From: an uncultured Alistipes sp.
GTDB lineage: Bacteria > Bacteroidota > Bacteroidia > Bacteroidales > Rikenellaceae
Length of the DNA: 25,746 nt
NCBI RefSeq assembly: GCF_902388705.1
Contig: NZ_CABMQJ010000034.1
Location: forward strand, 1-25,746
Direction of reading: 5' to 3'
Numbering within the stretch: the stretch's first letter is position 1; each line of letters starts with the position of its first letter. The notes under the pieces are model-generated. The model did no database searches, was not told the DNA's origin, and saw nothing but the letters and a program-made list of their open reading frames with translations. Position numbers and translations under genes: made by a program. This document shows positions 1 to 9,421 of this stretch, one piece after another.

Positions 1-177
1 ATTGTTACCCAGTTCCTTTATGAAATCGGAGTTCTTGGTGCCGTCCGTCGAGCCGTCGTCGACGATGATGATTTCCAGCTCGCGGAGCGTCTGCTCCATA
101 ATCGATCGCACGGCCTCCTCGACGTAAGGCTCCGTGTTGTAAACGGGTATTATGACACTGACTCGGGGTTCACTCAT
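1..177 (-). CDS. Glycosyltransferase family 2, N-terminal fragment (runs off the left edge)
   Basis: Only the first 59 codons are present. They read MSEPRVSVIIPVYNTEPYVE, followed by an EIIIVDDGSTDGT motif, the nucleotide-sugar binding N-terminus of a GT-A fold family-2 glycosyltransferase. The second Asp of VDDGS normally contacts the nucleotide. The ATG at 177-175 overlaps the TGA of the upstream acyltransferase by 8 bases, so the two are translationally coupled. The enzyme should transfer a sugar from a nucleotide donor to a lipid-linked glycan on the cytoplasmic side of the inner membrane. The acceptor cannot be told from this fragment. Confidence 0.93.
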   Translation of the reverse strand, partial: MSEPRVSVIIPVYNTEPYVEEAVRSIMEQTLRELEIIIVDDGSTDGTKNSDFIKELGNN

Positions 178-787
178 GGCGGATCGGGACCCACTCCTGT
201 TTTTCGGGGTCGTAGCGTTTGATGACGCGCGCCGGGTTGCCCACGGCGACGCTGTACGGGGGAATATCCTTGGTGACGACGCTCCCGGCGCCGATCTGGC
301 AGCGTTCGCCGATGGTGACGCCGGCCACGATTACCGAGTTGGCGCCGATGTGCGCCTCGCGGCCGATGGTCACCTCCTTGCGGACGAGCTCCTGCTCGTT
401 CGAGTCGCGCGTGCCGTCGGCATAGCCGTGGTTGAATCCCGAGATGAACACGTGCTGTCCCAGTCCGGCGCGGTCGCCCATGCGCACGGGGCCGATAACG
501 ACCGATCCGATACCCACGCGCGCCCCGTCGCCGATTATCACGTCGCCGGCGCCGTTGTTGACGACCGCGTAATCTTCGATCAGCGCGCCACGCCCCACTT
601 CGAAGCGGCGCCACGGGAAAACGTCGAGCCGCGCATGGCGGCGAATCAGCGCACCCCGGCCCTTTTTGTGAACAAAAGGGTTTACCAGCCAGCGCACCCA
701 AAGCCGGGGACGCGGGTGTTTGCGGGGCGATATGAGACCGATAACCATCCGTTTGAGGCGGGGGTTGTTTTTGATTTTACCAATCAT
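170..787 (-). CDS. Left-handed beta-helix (hexapeptide repeat) acyltransferase
   Basis: A 205-residue protein of the WcaF/CatB-like O-acetyltransferase group. After a basic N-terminus containing RPRLWVRWLVNPF (residues 27-39), irregular [LIV]-G-x4 hexapeptide repeats run from about residue 65 to 175. They include an external loop with NHGY (His120, the expected catalytic base) and the standard closing motifs GAGSVVTKDIP and GNPARVIK. The family transfers acetyl or a similar acyl group from acyl-CoA to a sugar hydroxyl, acts as a trimer and is soluble. Its place beside glycosyltransferases implies decoration of the surface glycan. It lies downstream of its own -7 box, divergent from the LruC gene. 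That box abuts the ATG (see findings); ATG 748-746 (Met14) is the alternative start. The exact acceptor and acyl group are unknown. Confidence 0.92.
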   Translation of the reverse strand: MIGKIKNNPRLKRMVIGLISPRKHPRPRLWVRWLVNPFVHKKGRGALIRRHARLDVFPWRRFEVGRGALIEDYAVVNNGAGDVIIGDGARVGIGSVVIGPVRMGDRAGLGQHVFISGFNHGYADGTRDSNEQELVRKEVTIGREAHIGANSVIVAGVTIGERCQIGAGSVVTKDIPPYSVAVGNPARVIKRYDPEKQEWVPIRHE

Positions 788-792
788 AATTA

Positions 793-800
793 CAAAGGTA
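793..800 (-). promoter_or_regulatory. Bacteroidota -7 box (TACCTTTG) upstream of the acyltransferase
   Basis: The minus strand reads TACCTTTG, an exact TAnnTTTG match, only 5 bases before the annotated ATG at 787. No TTTG or TTG is visible at the expected -33 distance. If the box is used, the transcript would start at or next to the ATG (leaderless), or translation starts at the internal ATG 748-746. Confidence 0.45.
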
Positions 801-902
801 GCAAACTTTTGCGATATACGGAGGCCTGCCGTGCGAATTCCGTCCGGAGGACTGTCGTTTTTTGTCGGGTCGATAACGAAAAGGGGCTTTTTTGTTTAAA
901 AA

Positions 903-934
903 TTTGGCGGATTTGAATATATCCATTACCTTTG
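903..934 (+). promoter_or_regulatory. Promoter of the LruC lipoprotein gene
   Basis: TTTG at 903-906, a 20-bp spacer, then TACCTTTG at 927-934. This is an exact match to the Bacteroidota primary sigma-factor promoter (TTTG, 19-21 bp, TAnnTTTG). The predicted transcript start lies about 25 bases before the ATG at 967. Confidence 0.75.
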
Positions 935-966
935 TAATGAAACGTCACTTTTAGCTGAAAATTATC

Positions 967-2217
967 ATGAAGAAGATTGCCCTGTGCGCCTGCTTTGCGG
1001 CAGTGTCGCTTTTGGCAGGATGTGTGAAGGATATGCCGTCCCCGCAACCCGGGGGCGACGCCGACAAGGTCGTGGGGTTGAATGTTCCTGCTTCGTTCGA
1101 TTGGAAGACGACCAAATCCGTCGACTGTAATTTCTCCGCGGCCCATCCCTCGCGCGTTTTCGTCGCGACGGAGCGCGATGCCGAACCCTTCGCCTCGTTC
1201 GTGGCCGGCGGCGGCGCCGATGCCGTGGCGCTCGATGTGCCTGCCGCCCTGCGGACGCTGTATGTAAGCTATGAAACCGAAACGGGTGTATCGCGGCCCG
1301 AGGCCGTATCCGTGGCCAACTCCGCCGCCGTCTATTCGCTCGGAGCGAACGGCAAGCTGTACGACGGCCTCGAAGACGGCGACAAGAACACCACCAAAGG
1401 AAATGTGATTCACATGCCGTCGGACGGTTGGGGAACGCTTCTTTTCGAGGATCTCTGGCCCGCGTACGGCGACTACGACTTCAACGATTTGGTCGTCAAC
1501 TACAAGGCGCAGCTCTACATGCAGAACAAAAACAAGGTTTTTGCCATGCTTATCGGGGTTCGCGTGAAAGCGGTGGGCGGCTCGATACCCTATGATCTCT
1601 GCCTGTCGATGAAAGGTGTCAAAGGCGGCGAAATCGATGAGATTACGCCCGTCGACAAGGCGCATGCCGCCGATGCCGATTTGGTGGCGCTCAACTCCGA
1701 AAACCGGGTCGGCGAACCTGCCCTCCTGCGCTTCGAGAATATCCGCCGCAATCCCAACCAGCAGCCCGGCGCCGCCTATGTGAACACCGAAGCGGGGTAC
1801 GAGATGACGGAAGAGCAGCTGGTCAGCGCCTCTTTCCTCGTTTATTTCCGCAATTCGATTGCCATCGAGAACGTGGCTTTCGACATGTTCGATTTCTTTG
1901 TGACCCGCAACCGCCAGTCGGACGGCCGCCTCATCGAAATCCATATGGGCGGATTCGAACCCACTCCCGACGCCCTGTCCGATTACAAGGCCCTGAAAGC
2001 CGCCTGCACCCATACCGACAAGGCGGACGGTTATTACTATTCGAACGACCGGCTGGTCTGGGCGATTAACGTTCCCCACGACATCCGGCACGCTTACGAA
2101 AAGGTGGATTTCCTGAAAGCCTATCCCGACATGGCCCGCTGGGCCGAATCGGGCGGCAAGCTGGCGCAGGACTGGTATATGCACGGTGTCGACGAATACC
2201 TCGTCAAAGGCAAATAA
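967..2217 (+). CDS. LruC-domain lipoprotein
   Basis: A 416-residue exported lipoprotein. The signal peptide ends in the lipobox LLAGC, with Cys19 as the lipidated residue. From about residue 148 comes the signature of the LruC domain (DUF4842-type): PSDGWGTLLFEDLWP followed by GDYDFNDLVVNYK (about 168-180), an acidic motif resembling a calcium-binding loop. LruC-domain proteins are common in Bacteroidota and Leptospira as outer-membrane or surface lipoproteins; their biochemical role is not established. It is the only plus-strand gene inside the polysaccharide locus. It has its own promoter (903-934) and a strong terminator (2236-2274), so it forms a single-gene unit. A role in the polysaccharide layer is inferred from position only. 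Confidence 0.88.
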   Translation: MKKIALCACFAAVSLLAGCVKDMPSPQPGGDADKVVGLNVPASFDWKTTKSVDCNFSAAHPSRVFVATERDAEPFASFVAGGGADAVALDVPAALRTLYVSYETETGVSRPEAVSVANSAAVYSLGANGKLYDGLEDGDKNTTKGNVIHMPSDGWGTLLFEDLWPAYGDYDFNDLVVNYKAQLYMQNKNKVFAMLIGVRVKAVGGSIPYDLCLSMKGVKGGEIDEITPVDKAHAADADLVALNSENRVGEPALLRFENIRRNPNQQPGAAYVNTEAGYEMTEEQLVSASFLVYFRNSIAIENVAFDMFDFFVTRNRQSDGRLIEIHMGGFEPTPDALSDYKALKAACTHTDKADGYYYSNDRLVWAINVPHDIRHAYEKVDFLKAYPDMARWAESGGKLAQDWYMHGVDEYLVKGK

Positions 2218-2235
2218 TATCCGGCAGAAAGGAAG

Positions 2236-2274
2236 AAAAATGAAGGGCCCGACAAACCGGGCCCTTCATTTTTT
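2236..2274. terminator. Strong bidirectional intrinsic terminator between convergent genes
   Basis: A perfect 11-bp stem (TGAAGGGCCCG at 2241-2251 and its complement at 2258-2268) with loop ACAAAC. It is flanked by five A on the left and six T on the right, so it can stop the LruC transcript on plus and the glycosyltransferase operon on minus. Confidence 0.9.
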
Positions 2275-2452
2275 GTGTCTGTGCGCCTCTTTTGAGGGGC
2301 TTCTTTTGGTGCTGTACCCGCACGATGGTTCCTGTTCTTTTCAGGCAATTCCGGGCGGATGTCCCGGGCGGGGTTTTGCGTCGGCCTGCACGGGTGCTGG
2401 CCCTGAGGCGGGCGCCTTGTGCCGGGATTTCATGCCGGTTGCCTTGTGGCGG

Positions 2453-2461
2453 CCCCCCCCC
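2453..2461 (-). repeat. G9 run (minus strand) two bases after the GT4 stop codon
   Basis: Nine consecutive C on plus. On the coding strand of the glycosyltransferase this reads TAA, CC, then nine G. It lies outside the reading frame as written. It is one of three unusually long G/C runs in the window. Confidence 0.9.
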
Positions 2462-2463
2462 GG

Positions 2464-3582
2464 TTATTTTCCCAGCGACTCGTAGAGCGCCAGCAGCTGC
2501 CGGGCCGTCTGCTCCCACGAGAACTGTTTCACCCGTTCGAGCCCGTAGGCGACCTGTGCCGCGCGGAATGCCGCGTCGGTTTCGAGCCGCAGCAGGGCGT
2601 CGGCGATGGCCGCCGGGTCGGTCGGATCGACGAGGATGGCCCCTTCGCCCGCCACTTCGGGGATGGCCGAGGTGTTCGACGTGACGACGGGCGTGCCGCA
2701 GGCCATCGCTTCGAGCTGCGGAATGCCGAAGCTTTCGCGCAGGGAGGTGTAGAGGAATGCCGAGGCGCCGTTGTAGATGGCCGGGAGGTCGCCGTTGGGG
2801 ATATAGCCCGGCAGGCGGAGCATGTCGCGCAGTTCGGGAGCCCCGATTTCGCGGAGTATCTGCTCCGCGGCCTGCTCCTTGAGGTCGGCCACCAGCAGCG
2901 GCAGGGGAGCCGCCGAGCGGCGGACGTATTCGGCGTAGGCGCGCAGCGTCCCGGGCGTGTTTTTCTTGGGATCGGTGTTGCCCAGGAAAAAGAGGTATGC
3001 GGGGTCGCGGAGGTATTTGCCGACGGTCGCCGCGACGTCGTCCATCGGGCGGAACCGGTCGTTGTAGCCGTTGTGGATGGCCGTGATGCGGTCGGGGTCG
3101 AGGTTGAGGGCGGTGCGGATGCGGTCGCATTCGAATTGCGACACGGTGATGATTTTGCGGCACGCAGGCAGGATGCGCGGCACCACCAGGCGGCGGTAGA
3201 TGCGTCCCAGCGACTGGTAGAGCGACTTGTTACGCGAGGCCTGTTTTTCGAGGAAGATGATGTCGTGGAGCGTGACGACCAGCGGTGTGTGTCCCCATAC
3301 GGGCGCGGTGTTGCTGGTGCAGTGCAGCAGGTCGGGCTTTACCCGCGCTACGGCGCGCGGCAGCGCCCACTGTTCCCACAGCGGATAGCTCGGGCAGCGG
3401 AGCGTTGTGATATGCATGTTGGGGCTCTCCTCCAGGCAGCGGTCTTCGCCCTCGCCCGTGAAGATGAAGTATTCGTTCACGGTGTCGAGCCGTTGCAGGC
3501 AGCGGATGGTTTCGAGCGCCACGAAGTCCATGCCGTGTTTGTTGGGGCGGAAGATGCGCTGTGCCTCGATTGCGATTTTCAT
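2464..3582 (-). CDS. Glycosyltransferase family 4 (GT-B fold)
   Basis: A 372-residue retaining glycosyltransferase. The N-terminal Rossmann half starts MKIAIEAQRIFRPNKHGMD and includes VVTLHDIIF (102-110) and ITVSQF (145-150). The C-terminal half has FLGNTDPKKN (199-208) with the donor-phosphate-binding Lys, and LRESFGIPQLEAMACGTPVV, which carries the E-x7-E nucleotide-sugar motif (Glu283 and Glu291). It transfers a sugar from an NDP- or GDP-sugar to the growing lipid-linked chain in the cytoplasm. Its ATG overlaps the TGA of the upstream GT2 by 4 bases (ATGA), so it is the last gene of the long operon before the bidirectional terminator. Sugar specificity cannot be read from sequence. Confidence 0.95.
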   Translation of the reverse strand: MKIAIEAQRIFRPNKHGMDFVALETIRCLQRLDTVNEYFIFTGEGEDRCLEESPNMHITTLRCPSYPLWEQWALPRAVARVKPDLLHCTSNTAPVWGHTPLVVTLHDIIFLEKQASRNKSLYQSLGRIYRRLVVPRILPACRKIITVSQFECDRIRTALNLDPDRITAIHNGYNDRFRPMDDVAATVGKYLRDPAYLFFLGNTDPKKNTPGTLRAYAEYVRRSAAPLPLLVADLKEQAAEQILREIGAPELRDMLRLPGYIPNGDLPAIYNGASAFLYTSLRESFGIPQLEAMACGTPVVTSNTSAIPEVAGEGAILVDPTDPAAIADALLRLETDAAFRAAQVAYGLERVKQFSWEQTARQLLALYESLGK

Positions 3583-4777
3583 GGTCGGGTTCCGGTGTTG
3601 TTTCCGGGGGCGTCGCTGCCGGCCCCGGTGTGTTCGGTGTGGATGAATTTGTCTTTGGTGCCCCGCAGGCGGAACAGGTTGGCCAGGGTCAGCAGGAACA
3701 GCACGGGCATGCGCCGCAGGGCGCGTCCCAGCCGCTCGTCGGTCTGCTCGTCGGGCAGCGCCAGCGCCAGCGCGAAGAGCAGCAACAGCAGGGCCGCCCA
3801 CCATTTGAGCGAGGCCGCCGGGTCGAAAACGGTCGTTACGACGGCCCACAGCGGTACGAGCCCCATCACGAGGATGCGCGGCGGCAGGCACCATTGCAGC
3901 AGTTTGTCGCAGTAATCGGCATTGCCCGACAAGACGGCGCCCGGAAGCTGCCGTACGGCGGCGCCGAGGGCATAGAACTGCGCTGCAATCCAGCGCCGCC
4001 GCTGGTTGTAGTAGGCGCCCTGGCCCTGCACCTTCTCGTCCAGCACGCGCACCTGGTCGAGGTAGTCGATGTAGATGCCCTGCCGGAGCAGCAGCGCTTC
4101 CAACTCCTTGTCCTCGCCCGAAGTGGTGCAGCGGGCGATGTTTTCGCGGAACCATTTGTATTCGAAGGCCATGCCCGAGCCGATGAGTGCCGACGAGAGG
4201 CCCAGCGCCACGTGTCCGCGGCGGAAGATGGCGTTGTTGATTTCTTCGCTGGCGGCGTCGAGCACGGCGGTGTCTGTGTCGCGGTTTTTGGCCGTGCGGT
4301 GGGTCTGTACGGCCTGCATGCCGCTGTCGAAAGCGTCGTTGAGGCGTGCAATGAACTCTTCGCCCGCGAGGTTGTCCGCGTCGAGGATTGCAACCGCGTC
4401 GGCGGCTTCGGGGCCGAGCTGCTCGACGGCGAAGTTGAGGGCTTTGGCCTTGGAGCTGTTCTCGAATGCGGCCTCCAGCACGCGGAGCGGCAGTTTGCGC
4501 AGTTCGGCGAGCGTTGCGGGCTGCAGCCCGTCGGCGATTACGACCACCTCGTGCAGCCCGGCCGGGTAGTCCTGCCGCAGGGCGGCCTCGGCCGTGCGGA
4601 CGATCACCGCGTCACTTTTGTAGGCCGGAATCAGCGTTGCGAATTTCCGCTGGCGCCTGGCCGGGGGATAGGCCTCCCTGCGCCGGCGCGTCGAGAAAAG
4701 CGCGAAGACGAAAAGGTAGAGTACCGGAATTCCCAGTATGAAAATGAAAATCCAGTCGATTATGTTGATCGCTGTCG

Positions 4778-4781
<4 letters not shown>
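3579..4781 (-). CDS. Membrane glycosyltransferase family 2 (processive synthase-like)
   Basis: A 400-residue integral membrane GT2. An N-terminal membrane helix (about 8-29) is followed by the GT-A catalytic domain with TLIPAYKSD (49-57), the metal-binding DAD motif (134-136), TSGEDKELE (220-228, acceptor/catalytic Asp) and RRRW (261-264), the Q/RxxRW motif typical of cellulose-synthase and hyaluronan-synthase-like enzymes. Further membrane segments lie at about 300-318, 327-343 and 357-371. This fits a polymerising or membrane-coupled sugar transferase. The ATG at 4781 overlaps the native TGA of the preceding GT2 by 4 bases, but in the sequence as given that gene reads through in frame into this one because of a poly-G tract. 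The C-terminus overlaps the GT4 start by 4 bases. Confidence 0.92.
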
Positions 4782-5687
<906 letters not shown>

Positions 5688-5688
5688 G

Positions 5689-7194
5689 TTATTCGTAGTT
5701 TTCCCGCAGCGGGGGCCGCTGGGCCGGCATCGCCTTGTCCAGAATCTCCTTTCGCGTCAGTTCGCGGTCGAAGCGCGGCGCGAGGAAGATGAAGCCCATG
5801 CACATGTAAAGGATGGCGCCCGTGGGGATTTGTCCCAGCACCTCGTTGGCGTAAGCCATGACGACGATGCCCGAAATTCCGGCCGTGAGTGCCGCCGTGA
5901 ATCCCCGCAGCTGGACGTTCCGCAGTTTGAATACGACCAGCCAGGCGCCCCGCGCGAGGATGTAGAGCAGGATGCCGATATGCAGCAGGATGCCCACGAC
6001 GCCCGTTTCGACCCAGATCATCACGAACCACGAGTCGGTAGGTATCTGCGACAGCGGGGCATCCGGGGCAAAGGTCTTGGCCTTGCCGCCGCCGTGCCCC
6101 AGGCCGGCGCCGAAAGGTTTGTCGCGCATCAGTTCACGCAGTTTGGCCTGGTTTTCCAGGCGCACCTGGAACGAGGCGTCCTGCGTGTTGAAAGCGCTGC
6201 GCGCACGCCGGACGATGGCGTTCCCCTGTCCGATGGTGGTGAATTTCAGGAATACGAAAGCCGCCAGTACCAGCAGGATGCCGGCGACGATGACCTTGAT
6301 GTTGCGCGACATCATGATGAATGCCGTGTAGCCGATGAACGGCACGGCCAGGGCGCTGCGCGTTCCGGAAATCAGCATGCCGTAGCAGGCCGCTGCCGCC
6401 ACGAGCAGCAGGTAGGTTTTAATCCACGGGTTGCGGTAGTAGAGCGCCGAGATGGAGAATACGACCATCGAAAGTCCCATCGAGGCCCCGAAGTTGGCGG
6501 CGTCGCTGAAGAACGAGAAATAGCGCACGCCGCTGCGGATGATGTGCGTCGATCGCCCTCCGAGCACGAACAGCCAGTAGTTCTCCGCGGCGTTGAAGCC
6601 TATGAATTTCTGGATGCAGGCTTTCGCGACGGCGATCAGCGTCAGTACCGACCATACGATCAGCATGTATTTCAGGTACTTGTACTCGGACATGGTGAGC
6701 TGCGTGAGTACCGTGATGAAGAAAAAGTAGAACGCCACCGAGCGTACGGACGAGAACCATCCGGCTACCGAAACCGACTCGGGGTTCACCACTTCGAGGG
6801 TGCAGTAGGCCACCCAGATGGCCGCCACGACGGTCAGGCCCGAGCTGGCGCGTTTCCATTCGATTCGGTGCATCATGGCCTGCAGGCTGATAATCAGTAT
6901 ATTGTAGAATATCAGCGCGTCGAGAATCAAGCCGAACGGCAGGTCGTGGGCGTAGCGGGTCAGTGCCATGATGAAATAGTTGACCACGAACAGCCCGAGC
7001 ATCGACAGCCCCGGGTCGCGCAGCGTGACCCACAGGATGCACAGCGCCGCCGGGATGGCCGAAACGGCCAGTCCCGCCAGTACCCCGTATTTGGTGAAGG
7101 TCATCGCGAGCACGGCCACGCCTCCGGCCAGCAGTGCCCAGACGATTAACCGGGGCACGCTGACGGGGGTGGTTATGCTGCCGTAGCGTTCCAT
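5689..7194 (-). CDS. O-antigen ligase / polysaccharide polymerase (Wzy_C family)
   Basis: A 501-residue polytopic membrane protein with about ten to twelve hydrophobic segments. The Wzy_C signature region includes MLISGTRSALAVPFIGY (about 273-289, with the conserved Arg279). A large periplasmic loop follows with RLENQAKLRELM (345-356), KPFGAGLGHGGG (359-370) and DSWFVMIWVETG (387-398), then closing membrane helices. Such proteins either polymerise undecaprenyl-linked repeat units or ligate glycans on the periplasmic face of the inner membrane, using conserved Arg and His residues in the loop. With a chain-length PCP immediately upstream, a Wzy-type polymerase is the likelier role, but ligase cannot be excluded. 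The stop is one base before the next ATG; the spacing to the upstream gene is 16 bp. Confidence 0.88.
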   Translation of the reverse strand: MERYGSITTPVSVPRLIVWALLAGGVAVLAMTFTKYGVLAGLAVSAIPAALCILWVTLRDPGLSMLGLFVVNYFIMALTRYAHDLPFGLILDALIFYNILIISLQAMMHRIEWKRASSGLTVVAAIWVAYCTLEVVNPESVSVAGWFSSVRSVAFYFFFITVLTQLTMSEYKYLKYMLIVWSVLTLIAVAKACIQKFIGFNAAENYWLFVLGGRSTHIIRSGVRYFSFFSDAANFGASMGLSMVVFSISALYYRNPWIKTYLLLVAAAACYGMLISGTRSALAVPFIGYTAFIMMSRNIKVIVAGILLVLAAFVFLKFTTIGQGNAIVRRARSAFNTQDASFQVRLENQAKLRELMRDKPFGAGLGHGGGKAKTFAPDAPLSQIPTDSWFVMIWVETGVVGILLHIGILLYILARGAWLVVFKLRNVQLRGFTAALTAGISGIVVMAYANEVLGQIPTGAILYMCMGFIFLAPRFDRELTRKEILDKAMPAQRPPLRENYE

Positions 7195-7210
7195 ATTGCG
7201 GTGCGGCGGA

Positions 7211-9412
7211 TTATTTGACGGCGGTGAATCCGAACTGGCTGATCTGGTAGCCCAGCCGGCGCAGGCGGCCGTAAGGAGGCATCAGGCCCGTGAAAGACTG
7301 AACCACGTCGCGGCGCGCGCAGTTCAGGCAGAGGGTTACGGGCGTGCGGCCGGCGAGCTTCTCGACTTTTTCGAAGAGCAGTTGGTCGGTGTCTTTCCAC
7401 GTGCGGTTGGCTGGGGCGATGACGATGTCGAGCGCCGCATGCCGCAACAGCTCCTTGGGTATCGAGCTTTCCGTGAGGGGCGGGTATTCCACCAGCACCA
7501 CGTCGGCTTCGGCGAAAGGCACCTGGTCCGGTTTGTCCTGTACGAAATCTTCGAGTTTTTCGGCCAGCAGGTACGATTTCTGTTCGATGTCGAAGTCCCT
7601 GTTCCACTCGACGACGCGCACTTTCATGTTCGCTTCGCGGAAGAAGTCGGCCAGGTATTCGATTATGAGGCTCTTGCCGTCGCCGTGCTCGGTGCTCAAT
7701 ATGTTGAGGACGTTGGGCCGTGCCGACGGTTCGAAATAGTTGATTGCGGCGTTTCCGATGTAGCGGGCGGCGATCTCGCGGTATTGCTTGGTGAAGCGCC
7801 GCTGCCCGAAGCGTCCCTTGCCCGGGAAGGCGCCGATGACCCGGCCGCCCGTGATGCGTTCCGCACGCACCTTGTCGCGCAGCGTGCGGTCGAGCAGCTC
7901 CAGCAGGATGAAGAATCCCAGGACGAAAAGCATCGTGGCGAGGAATGCCGCGGCCACGAAGAGTTTGCGCTTGTAGGGCTCCGCCGCAATCGGCAGTACG
8001 GGCGCGTTGATGATTTTCAGCGTCGCCGAGGTCATCTGCAGGTTTTTCTGCCGCAGGCGCGCGGCGTTGAGCGCCGAGAGAATCGAGAGGTACGACTGTT
8101 CCGAGAAGTTGATTTCGCGGCCCTTGCGCTTGAGGGTCGAGCCCACCGGCGAGAAGTGGACGTATTTCTCGTCGAGTTCGCCCTTGCGCAGTTTCATCAC
8201 CCCCAGTTCGGCTTTCGATTTTTCGGCAAGCAGCACAGCGGCCAGCCATTCGCCGATGATCGATGTGGTCGACAGACCCTCCTTGGTGTATTGCTGGTTG
8301 GCGATATTCGTGGTGATTTGCTGCAGGCTGCGGGTTTCCTCGTCCAGCTTCTGGCGCAGCTGTCCCACGTTGCTGCGGCTGGTCGGGAGGGTTTCCTTGT
8401 CGGAAAGGGGGTCGCTGCCGGGCGTCGGCTGGAACGCCTCGGCGGCAGAGAGGCGCGAATAGAGGTTGCCGATGGAGTGGAGTTTCTCGATGAACTGCGT
8501 GTTGTTGTGGAACGTCTGCAGCCCTTCGAGCTGCTGTTCGATGGATGTGCGCAGCTTCTCGGCGCTCTCGTAGTTGAGCAGGATTTCTTCGTAGCGCAGC
8601 TCGTAGTCGCGCGACAGGGCGGCTATGTGCTTGGTCTGCTCGTCGTAGTTGATGACCTTGTGCTCGACGTTGTAGTCGCGCAGCGAGTCCTCGAGGTTGC
8701 GCAGGTTGCGGCCCACGCGGTCGAGCTCCGACTCGAAGTAGGCGATGACGTTGTTCGTTTCGCCGAACCGCAGGTCGCGGTACTGTTTGACGAATTCGTC
8801 GTTGAGGATGAGCAGCGTGTTGTAGACGATGTAGGGATCGTCGTTCTCGTAGCTGATTTCGAGCATGTCGCTGCTGGCGACGCGCCGGACCTTGATGCGG
8901 CTCAACGCGTCGTAGCTGTAGTAGGGCGGGCTCCAGTGGAAAATGCCGTAGACGTGGTTGTCGTGGTCGGCTTTCTCGTAGTTGCGCAGGTTCTCGAGGG
9001 TCTTCTCCTCCGAGGCGGGGTCGACGAGCGCCATGACATCATCCGGCGTGCGGGCTTTCAGGTAGCGCGACGTGCGGGCCGTGAGGTACTTGTTGTCTTT
9101 CTCGGTGTCGAGGTGCGTCAGGTCTTGTGCGTAAAGCCGGATCGAAACGTTCTTCAGCGTGCTCTGCGACAGGATGATGTTGATCAGGTTGTCCATCGCG
9201 TTGTTGATGACGTTCCAGTCCTGCCGTGTGCCCTCCGTACTGGTGATGTCGTATCCGGAAACGATACCCGTATAGATGGTCGTCGTGGATTTGTAGGTGC
9301 GGGGCTGTGCGCCCATCTTGAAGAAAACGGCCAGTGCAACCAGCGTGGGGCAGACAATCAGCCACCACTTGATGCGGTAGAGGAACCGCGCGGTATAAGC
9401 TATGTAATTCAT
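7211..9412 (-). CDS. GumC/Wzz-type chain-length (PCP) protein with degenerate BY-kinase domain
   Basis: A 733-residue polysaccharide co-polymerase. A Wzz domain starts at the N-terminus with membrane helix 1 at about 15-33. A long periplasmic part with coiled-coil stretches (about 215-310 and 345-410) follows, then the Pro-rich pre-membrane motif PVLPIAAEPYKRK (471-483) and helix 2 (484-506). The cytoplasmic region (about 540-733) resembles a bacterial tyrosine kinase fold but is eroded. The Walker A-like STEHGDGKS (573-581) lacks the first Gly. The Walker A' position reads VEWNRD instead of DxDxR. The Walker B position reads VVLVEYPP with Glu for Asp. The C-terminal tyrosine cluster is missing. 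It therefore probably sets chain length or bridges to the export machinery without normal autophosphorylation. Confidence 0.9.
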   Translation of the reverse strand: MNYIAYTARFLYRIKWWLIVCPTLVALAVFFKMGAQPRTYKSTTTIYTGIVSGYDITSTEGTRQDWNVINNAMDNLINIILSQSTLKNVSIRLYAQDLTHLDTEKDNKYLTARTSRYLKARTPDDVMALVDPASEEKTLENLRNYEKADHDNHVYGIFHWSPPYYSYDALSRIKVRRVASSDMLEISYENDDPYIVYNTLLILNDEFVKQYRDLRFGETNNVIAYFESELDRVGRNLRNLEDSLRDYNVEHKVINYDEQTKHIAALSRDYELRYEEILLNYESAEKLRTSIEQQLEGLQTFHNNTQFIEKLHSIGNLYSRLSAAEAFQPTPGSDPLSDKETLPTSRSNVGQLRQKLDEETRSLQQITTNIANQQYTKEGLSTTSIIGEWLAAVLLAEKSKAELGVMKLRKGELDEKYVHFSPVGSTLKRKGREINFSEQSYLSILSALNAARLRQKNLQMTSATLKIINAPVLPIAAEPYKRKLFVAAAFLATMLFVLGFFILLELLDRTLRDKVRAERITGGRVIGAFPGKGRFGQRRFTKQYREIAARYIGNAAINYFEPSARPNVLNILSTEHGDGKSLIIEYLADFFREANMKVRVVEWNRDFDIEQKSYLLAEKLEDFVQDKPDQVPFAEADVVLVEYPPLTESSIPKELLRHAALDIVIAPANRTWKDTDQLLFEKVEKLAGRTPVTLCLNCARRDVVQSFTGLMPPYGRLRRLGYQISQFGFTAVK

Positions 9413-9421
9413 AACCAGTCG

